Notes under the pieces: model-generated
Databases searched by the model: none
The model's input: only the letters and a program-made list of their open reading frames with translations
Told to the model about the DNA's origin: nothing
Assembly (NCBI GenBank): GCA_945876385.1
Contig: CAMCNU010000013.1
Span: forward strand, 1-35,430
DNA from: an uncultured Veillonellaceae bacterium
GTDB lineage: Bacteria > Bacillota > Negativicutes > Veillonellales > Negativicoccaceae
DNA length: 35,430 bases
Direction of reading: 5' to 3'
In this document: in pieces, positions 29,470 to 35,430 of the stretch
How the letters are laid out: each line of letters starts with the position of its first letter
Numbering within the stretch: the first letter of the stretch is position 1
Translations under genes and position numbers: made by a program

Positions 29470-29897
29470 TTGTTGTCACCTGCCAGTTCTTCGCCTTTGA
29501 TAACGAACTTCGTCTTAATCGGCAACTTGTGTGACGCCAGACGCATTGCTTCTTTAGCGACTTCCGGCGAAACGCCTGCCATTTCAAACATTACACGTCC
29601 CGGTTTGACTACCGCAACCCAGTACTCCGGAGCCCCTTTACCTTTACCCATACGGGTTTCCGCCGGTTTTTTGGAGACCGGTTTATCCGGGAAGATTTTA
29701 ATCCAGACCTGGCCGCCACGTTTGATATACCGCGTCATCGCGATACGGGCCGCTTCAATCTGCCGGTTGGTAATCCAGGACGGTTCCATGGCTACCAAAC
29801 CGTATTGGCCGTGCGATACGGTGTTGCCGCGCTGGGCTCTGCCCTTCATACGGCCGCGAAATTGTTTGCGATATTTCACGCGCTTCGGGATTAACAT
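29466..29897 (-). CDS. rplP: 50S ribosomal protein L16
   Basis: L16 helps shape the A site of the 50S subunit. The 143-residue product starts [20 protein letters not shown] and includes [19 protein letters not shown]. It overlaps rpsC by one base and rpmC by four. Confidence 0.97.
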   Translation of the reverse strand: MLIPKRVKYRKQFRGRMKGRAQRGNTVSHGQYGLVAMEPSWITNRQIEAARIAMTRYIKRGGQVWIKIFPDKPVSKKPAETRMGKGKGAPEYWVAVVKPGRVMFEMAGVSPEVAKEAMRLASHKLPIKTKFVIKGEELAGDNK

Positions 29898-30682
29898 TAC
29901 GCGTCGCTCCTTTCTGCGTTTTTCGGCTGCCGACGTGCGTCGTTACGATCCCGGCGTTCACCGCGATCCCGACGATTGCCGCGGCGTGCGCCGCCCTGAC
30001 GACGATCGTTGCCGCCGCGGTTTTCACGAACGTTTTCGTCCTTGTCCACCACATTGCCCGGCATGATTTCGCCTTTATAAATCCATACTTTGACGCCGAT
30101 AGCGCCGTATGTCGTCCGTGCCGTTGCGACGCCGTAATCAATGTTGGCGCGCAATGTGTGCAGCGGAATCGAACCTTCATGGTAGCCTTCCGTACGCGCG
30201 ATTTCCGCGCCGCCCAAACGGCCGCCCAACAAAATCTTGATTCCTTTCGCACCGAACCGCATCGTCCGGCCGACAGCTTGTTTCATCGCCCGACGGAAGC
30301 CGATACGGCGTTCCAGCTGCGAGGCGATATTTTCCGCGACCAAGGTCGCATCGAGTTCCGCACTCTTGACTTCTTTGATGTTGACGTCAATTTCCTGTTC
30401 GGTGAACCGACGCAACGCTTTTTTGATATCTTCGATACCGACGCCGCCGCGACCGATAACCATACCCGGCTTGGCCGTGTAAATCGTCAGTTTAATCCGT
30501 TTGAGCGTACGTTCGATTTCAATGCGAGAAATCCCTGCCAAGTACAGGTGTTTTTTCAGGAATCGACGAATCTTTGTATCTTCTACCAACAGTTTTGCGT
30601 AGTCTTTTTCCGCAAACCATTTGGTATCCCAATCTTTAATAATGCCGACACGCATTCCATGGGGATTTACCTTCTGACCCAC
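29897..30682 (-). CDS. rpsC: 30S ribosomal protein S3 with basic C-terminal tail
   Basis: S3 lines the mRNA entry channel and has helicase-like activity there. The 261-residue product has the start [17 protein letters not shown], the KH loop [16 protein letters not shown], and [19 protein letters not shown]. Residues 217-261 form a strongly charged, Arg/Asn/Gly/Asp-rich low-complexity tail (for instance [20 protein letters not shown]) beyond the conserved fold. The start is a GTG (30682) after AGGAGG. Confidence 0.97.
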   Translation of the reverse strand: MGQKVNPHGMRVGIIKDWDTKWFAEKDYAKLLVEDTKIRRFLKKHLYLAGISRIEIERTLKRIKLTIYTAKPGMVIGRGGVGIEDIKKALRRFTEQEIDVNIKEVKSAELDATLVAENIASQLERRIGFRRAMKQAVGRTMRFGAKGIKILLGGRLGGAEIARTEGYHEGSIPLHTLRANIDYGVATARTTYGAIGVKVWIYKGEIMPGNVVDKDENVRENRGGNDRRQGGARRGNRRDRGERRDRNDARRQPKNAERSDA

Positions 30683-30697
30683 TACATTTCCCTCCTT

Positions 30698-31033
30698 TTA
30701 TTCTCTTTCGGATACTTTCACGGTTAACTTGCTCGTGCGTTTGAAAATGCTGAATGCCTGTCCGCGGCTCCGCGGGTGAATCCGTTTCAACGTCGGACCC
30801 GCATCGACGAAGATTGTCGATACATACAGTTGATTTACATTCATATCATGGTTGTTTTCCGCATTTGCCATGGCACTGCGCAATGTCTTTTCGACAACAC
30901 GCGAAGCATGTTTCGGCGTATGCCGCAAAATGGCAAGCGCGTCACCTACGTTTTTACCGCGAACCAAGTTGGCAACGATACGAACTTTGCGAGGCGAAAT
31001 GCGGATGTTGTTAGCGAATGCTTTTGCTTCCAT
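30698..31033 (-). CDS. rplV: 50S ribosomal protein L22
   Basis: L22 extends a hairpin into the exit tunnel. The 111-residue product has [20 protein letters not shown] and the hairpin/C-terminal motif [19 protein letters not shown]. The ATG is at 31033. Confidence 0.97.
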   Translation of the reverse strand: MEAKAFANNIRISPRKVRIVANLVRGKNVGDALAILRHTPKHASRVVEKTLRSAMANAENNHDMNVNQLYVSTIFVDAGPTLKRIHPRSRGQAFSIFKRTSKLTVKVSERE

Positions 31034-31050
31034 ATTGATTTCTCCTCTCC

Positions 31051-31332
31051 TTATTTCACGCCGGCCGACTTGTCGCTCCGGCTGTGTCCCCGGAATGTAC
31101 GGGTGGGAGCGAATTCGCCGAGCTTATGACCGACCATGTCTTCGGTAATGTATACCGGCACATGTTTACGGCCGTCATGGACCGCGATGGTATGACCGAC
31201 AAATTCCGGCAAAATAGTGGATGCACGGGACCATGTTTTTACGACTTTTTTGTCATTGGTTGCGTTCAGTGCGGCAATCTTGGATTCCAAGTGATGCGCA
31301 ACGAACGGTCCTTTTTTAATTGATCTGGACAC
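31051..31332 (-). CDS. rpsS: 30S ribosomal protein S19
   Basis: S19 lies in the 30S head and binds S13. The 93-residue product starts [18 protein letters not shown] and has [20 protein letters not shown]. It starts at a GTG (31332) eight bases after AAGGGAG. Confidence 0.97.
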   Translation of the reverse strand: MSRSIKKGPFVAHHLESKIAALNATNDKKVVKTWSRASTILPEFVGHTIAVHDGRKHVPVYITEDMVGHKLGEFAPTRTFRGHSRSDKSAGVK

Positions 31333-31354
31333 TGTCTATTCTCCCTTCTCTCAA

Positions 31355-32182
31355 CTATTTGCGGCGCGATACGATCAAGCGGCTGGACGCCTTCTTCGGA
31401 TCGCGTGTCTTGACACCGTATGCCGGTTTGCCCCACGGCGTTACCGGACGCTTACGTCCGACCGGAGATTTACCTTCACCGCCGCCATGCGGATGGTCGT
31501 TCGGGTTCATAACAACCCCGCGGTTTGCCGGGCGTTTGCCCAACCAGCGGTTACGACCCGCTTTACCGATGGTGATGTTTTCGTGGTCGCTGTTACCGAC
31601 AGCGCCGACCGTGGCGCGGCAGTTGACGAGGATGCGGCGGACTTCACCGCTCGGCATACGCAAGAGTGCGTACTTGCCTTCTTTCGCCATCAGCTGTGCC
31701 GATGCACCGGCGCTGCGTACCAACTGGCCGCCTTTGCCGATTTTCATTTCGATATTGTGCACTTGCGTACCGAGCGGAATATTGGCCAGCGGCAATGCGT
31801 TGCCGACCTTGATATCCGCATCCGGACCGCTTTCGACCATATCGCCGACTTTCAAGCCTTGCGGCGCGATGATATAGCTTTTGGCACCGTCCAGATAGTG
31901 CAAGAGTGCGATGCGGCTGGTGCGGTTCGGATCGTATTCGATGGCCGCTACCCGTGCCGGTACATTATCTTTTGTCCGTTTGAAGTCAATCAAACGATAT
32001 TGGCGTTTGTGTCCGCCGCCTTGATGGCGAACGGTTGTTTTCCCCGTATGATTACGGCCGCCTTTACGAGTCACAGGAGTGAGCAAGGATTTCTCCGGCT
32101 GCGATTTCGTGACTTCGCTGAAGGCCGATACGGTCATAAACCGACGCCCGGGGGTGTACGGTTTGAATGATTTATAAGCCAT
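31355..32182 (-). CDS. rplB: 50S ribosomal protein L2
   Basis: L2 is a core peptidyl-transferase-centre protein. The 275-residue product has the N-terminal [15 protein letters not shown] and the invariant region [19 protein letters not shown] with the conserved histidine. Normal length. Confidence 0.98.
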   Translation of the reverse strand: MAYKSFKPYTPGRRFMTVSAFSEVTKSQPEKSLLTPVTRKGGRNHTGKTTVRHQGGGHKRQYRLIDFKRTKDNVPARVAAIEYDPNRTSRIALLHYLDGAKSYIIAPQGLKVGDMVESGPDADIKVGNALPLANIPLGTQVHNIEMKIGKGGQLVRSAGASAQLMAKEGKYALLRMPSGEVRRILVNCRATVGAVGNSDHENITIGKAGRNRWLGKRPANRGVVMNPNDHPHGGGEGKSPVGRKRPVTPWGKPAYGVKTRDPKKASSRLIVSRRK

Positions 32183-32199
32183 GTTTCTGCCTCCTTACC

Positions 32200-32484
32200 T
32201 TATACACCTTCGAACAATTCGATGGTTTCGCCTTCTTTGAGCGTCACGATAGCTTTTTTCCAGTCACTGCGCTTGCCTTCGTAACGTCCCATGCGTTTTT
32301 TCTTGCCTTCCATCCGCATGGTATTGACCGCTTCCACTTTGACGTTGAAGATTTCTTCAACGGCGTCGCGGATTTGGTACTTATTGGCTTTGAGCGGTAC
32401 GCGGAACGTGTACTTTCCTTCGCTCATCATATCGGTCGATTTTTCCGTGATAATCGGTTTGATTAAAATGTCGCGTGCGTCCAT
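32200..32484 (-). CDS. rplW: 50S ribosomal protein L23
   Basis: L23 is the docking site for SRP and trigger factor at the tunnel exit. The 94-residue product has [20 protein letters not shown] and [18 protein letters not shown]. Its ATG shares one base with the rplD stop. Confidence 0.97.
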   Translation of the reverse strand: MDARDILIKPIITEKSTDMMSEGKYTFRVPLKANKYQIRDAVEEIFNVKVEAVNTMRMEGKKKRMGRYEGKRSDWKKAIVTLKEGETIELFEGV

Positions 32485-33107
32485 TAGCCGAGCACCTCCT
32501 CAATCCGTGCTACCGCGCCCTTGGTCACGAACAGTTTCGTGTAATGCACGATATCATAGATATTCAGTGCGGTTACCGGCATCGCCTTGATTCCTTGGAT
32601 GTTGCGTGCGCAACGTTCGAGGACGGCATCGCCTTCGGTAACAATGAGCGCCTTGTCATTACCGATTTCAAAATTATTCAACAAATTGAGCACTTCTTTG
32701 GTCTTGGCATTGGCCAATTTGATTTCGTCGACCACGAAGATATCGTTTTCGCGCACCTTGGTGCTCAATGCGGATTTGACCGCCAAACGACGCGCCTTGC
32801 GCGGCATCGCTTTCGTGTATTTGCGCGGTTGCGGTCCGAATACCGTACCCCCGCCTACCCACAACGGCGAACGGATGCTGCCGACACGTGCCCGGCCGGT
32901 TCCTTTTTGGCGCCACGGCTTTTTGCCGCCGCCGCGCACCATACCGCGGGTCTTCGTCGCATGCGTTCCGAGACGTTCATTGGCCAGTTGACGAACAACC
33001 GCTTGGTGAATCACCGCTTCGTTGTAGTCAACGCCGAACACGCCGTCGCTTAATTCTATCTCTCCGGCACTGGCGCCGTTCATATTATACAATGTAACTT
33101 TCGGCAT
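32484..33107 (-). CDS. rplD: 50S ribosomal protein L4
   Basis: L4 extends a loop into the exit tunnel and in E. coli represses the S10 operon. The 207-residue product contains that loop ([35 protein letters not shown]) and the C-terminal globular part. Whether L4 regulates this operon cannot be told from the sequence. Confidence 0.97.
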   Translation of the reverse strand: MPKVTLYNMNGASAGEIELSDGVFGVDYNEAVIHQAVVRQLANERLGTHATKTRGMVRGGGKKPWRQKGTGRARVGSIRSPLWVGGGTVFGPQPRKYTKAMPRKARRLAVKSALSTKVRENDIFVVDEIKLANAKTKEVLNLLNNFEIGNDKALIVTEGDAVLERCARNIQGIKAMPVTALNIYDIVHYTKLFVTKGAVARIEEVLG

Positions 33108-33127
33108 GAAATATTCCTCCCTTCAGA

Positions 33128-33769
33128 TTATTTGGTCGGTTTGACCGTGCTGCGTACCATTACCAGGCTTCCTTTGGCTCCGGGGATGCCGCCTTTGATC
33201 AACAAGACGTTGCGATCGACATCCACACGGACGACTTCCAGGCGTTGCACTGTCGTTCTGTAACCGCCCATTTGTCCCGGGAGTTTTTTACCCTTAAATA
33301 CGCCACCGCCGCCACCGGATGTCATGGCTCCCATCGAGCCCGGTTCCCGGTGCGATTTCGAACCGTGTGATTCCGGTCCGCGTGAGAAGTTGTGACGTTT
33401 GATACCGCCGGCAAAACCTTTGCCTTTGCTCGTACCGACAACGTCCACCAAATCTCCTGCTGCGAAGATATCAGCAGCCAGAGTTTGGCCTACCGTATAT
33501 TCAGGAGCATCCTGCAAGCGCAGTTCGCGTAAATACTTCACCGGAGCTACGCCGGACTTTTCGAACTGACCCGCCATCGGTTTGGTCAAATGCTTTTCTT
33601 TGATCGCGCCGTAGCCGATCTGAATCGCATTGTACCCGTCGCTGTCATCGGTTTTGACACGGACAACAACGCTCGGTGTAGTTTCTACTACGGTAACCGG
33701 AACCAACTGTCCCTGTTCGGTAAAAACTTGCGTCATTCCCACTTTTTTACCCAAAATAGCTTTCGACAT
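33128..33769 (-). CDS. rplC: 50S ribosomal protein L3
   Basis: L3 starts 50S assembly and reaches toward the peptidyl-transferase centre. The 213-residue product starts [20 protein letters not shown] and includes [20 protein letters not shown]. The central loop reads [20 protein letters not shown], with five glycines (152-156) just before VFKGKK; the glutamine in GQMG is the one methylated in E. coli L3. Confidence 0.97.
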   Translation of the reverse strand: MSKAILGKKVGMTQVFTEQGQLVPVTVVETTPSVVVRVKTDDSDGYNAIQIGYGAIKEKHLTKPMAGQFEKSGVAPVKYLRELRLQDAPEYTVGQTLAADIFAAGDLVDVVGTSKGKGFAGGIKRHNFSRGPESHGSKSHREPGSMGAMTSGGGGGVFKGKKLPGQMGGYRTTVQRLEVVRVDVDRNVLLIKGGIPGAKGSLVMVRSTVKPTK

Positions 33770-33783
33770 GTTCGCACCTCCTC

Positions 33784-34098
33784 TTATAATAATTTCAATT
33801 CAATATTCACGCCCGCCGGCAATTCCAGACGCGTCAAGGCATCGGCCGTTTTCGGCGACGGATCGAGAATATCGATCATGCGCTTATGGGTGCGCATTTC
33901 AAACTGTTCACGGCTGTCTTTGTTGACATGCGGCGAACGCAAAATCGTGTAAATCGCCTTTTCCGTCGGCAAGGGAATCGGACCCGATACCGATGCACCG
34001 GTTCTGTGCGCCGCTTCGACAATCTTGGCCGCACTTTGATCCAATGCTTTGTGATCATACGCCTTCAGGCGAATTCTGATTTTCTGCTGTTTCGACAT
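33784..34098 (-). CDS. rpsJ: 30S ribosomal protein S10
   Basis: S10 is in the 30S head and also serves transcription antitermination as NusE. The 104-residue product has [20 protein letters not shown] and the C-terminal [29 protein letters not shown] precedes the ATG. It is the first gene of the S10 cluster proper, following a structured 144-base leader after tuf. Confidence 0.97.
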   Translation of the reverse strand: MSKQQKIRIRLKAYDHKALDQSAAKIVEAAHRTGASVSGPIPLPTEKAIYTILRSPHVNKDSREQFEMRTHKRMIDILDPSPKTADALTRLELPAGVNIELKLL

Positions 34099-34242
34099 CT
34101 ATTGTTCCTCCTCGTTCATTTCTCGAATGAACTCACTCCACGGGAATTTCCTCGCATGCGAGCCACCTCCCGCTTCTTTGCTGAACACAGAGGTGGAGCG
34201 GTGTGGTACCGCTCCACATAATGTGTTTTTCAGAGCAAGTAA
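34099..34242 (-). promoter_or_regulatory. Structured tuf-rpsJ spacer (possible S10 leader)
   Basis: This 144-base gap is the longest within the ribosomal run. It holds a long hairpin (34184-34227), the 12-base palindrome CTCGCATGCGAG (34151-34162) and, on the minus strand, a small hairpin GTTCAT...ATGAAC just before the rpsJ ribosome binding site. I see no -35/-10 pair. It could be an attenuator, a processing site or an autoregulatory leader; this is inference from structure only. Confidence 0.45.
34184..34230. terminator. Long hairpin between tuf and rpsJ, U-tract on the plus strand
   Basis: The 10-base inner arms (34193-34202 and 34208-34217) are perfect, and six-base outer arms (34184-34189 and 34222-34227) extend the stem. 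The run of T follows on the plus strand (34226-34230). Leftward, the direction of all genes here, the hairpin is followed by CTCTGTGTTCAGC, without a U-tract. It is therefore a doubtful terminator for tuf. Confidence 0.45.

Positions 34243-35430
<1,188 letters not shown>

Overview
The window reads as chromosomal DNA from a diderm (outer-membrane-bearing) Firmicute, most likely class Negativicutes. The gene orders of the ylxM-ffh-rpsP-khpA-ylqD-rimM-trmD cluster and of the S10/spc/alpha ribosomal cluster (with secY, adk, map, a KOW protein, infA and rpmJ) are Firmicute-like. A TonB-dependent outer-membrane receptor with a signal peptide and a C-terminal phenylalanine implies an outer membrane. 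I cannot fix the genus by reading. I call 49 protein genes, 47 on the minus strand and 2 on the plus strand. I found no rRNA, tRNA, CRISPR array or transposase gene.

Layout, left to right. (1) 43-3518: a type I restriction-modification locus transcribed leftward as hsdM, hsdS, hsdR. HsdR stops after 200 residues, just past its nuclease motif, next to the window edge. (2) 3519-4057: a gene-free stretch with a strong leftward terminator and small repeats. (3) 4058-6412: an orphan TonB-dependent receptor. (4) 6741-8331: the only rightward genes, a GIY-YIG/DUF4357 protein and a membrane-anchored DUF2939-like protein. They end at a terminator shared with a convergent MGDG-synthase-type glycosyltransferase (8404-9489). 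(5) 9602-14807: a leftward operon for protein targeting and for ribosome and tRNA maturation, ylxM-ffh-rpsP-khpA-ylqD-rimM-trmD followed by an RNA methyltransferase and yebC. It is driven by a near-consensus promoter embedded in the terminator of the next gene upstream. (6) 14884-18312: a full-length pyruvate carboxylase with its own promoter. (7) 18313-19391: about 1 kb without a credible gene. Most of it is strikingly C-rich and G-poor on the plus strand and contains degenerate tandem repeats of about 64 bp. (8) 19392-35430: tuf followed by the S10, spc and alpha clusters as one compact leftward run of 32 genes (tuf, rpsJ ... rpoA, rplQ), with many start/stop overlaps and several GTG starts.

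How the genes work together: regions 5 and 8 are the core machinery of translation and secretion (30S and 50S proteins, EF-Tu, IF-1, SRP, SecY, Met-aminopeptidase, adenylate kinase, RNA polymerase alpha). Pyruvate carboxylase supplies oxaloacetate. The left 10 kb is accessory: a defence locus that looks broken, an outer-membrane importer without its partners, and a GIY-YIG protein of unknown role.

I did not find a clearly new multi-gene system. The items most worth a second look are the G-poor repeat tract (about 18400-19350), the abrupt end of hsdR, the promoter nested in a terminator at 14823-14872, the structured tuf-rpsJ spacer whose U-tract faces the wrong way, and the absence of rpsD from the alpha cluster.
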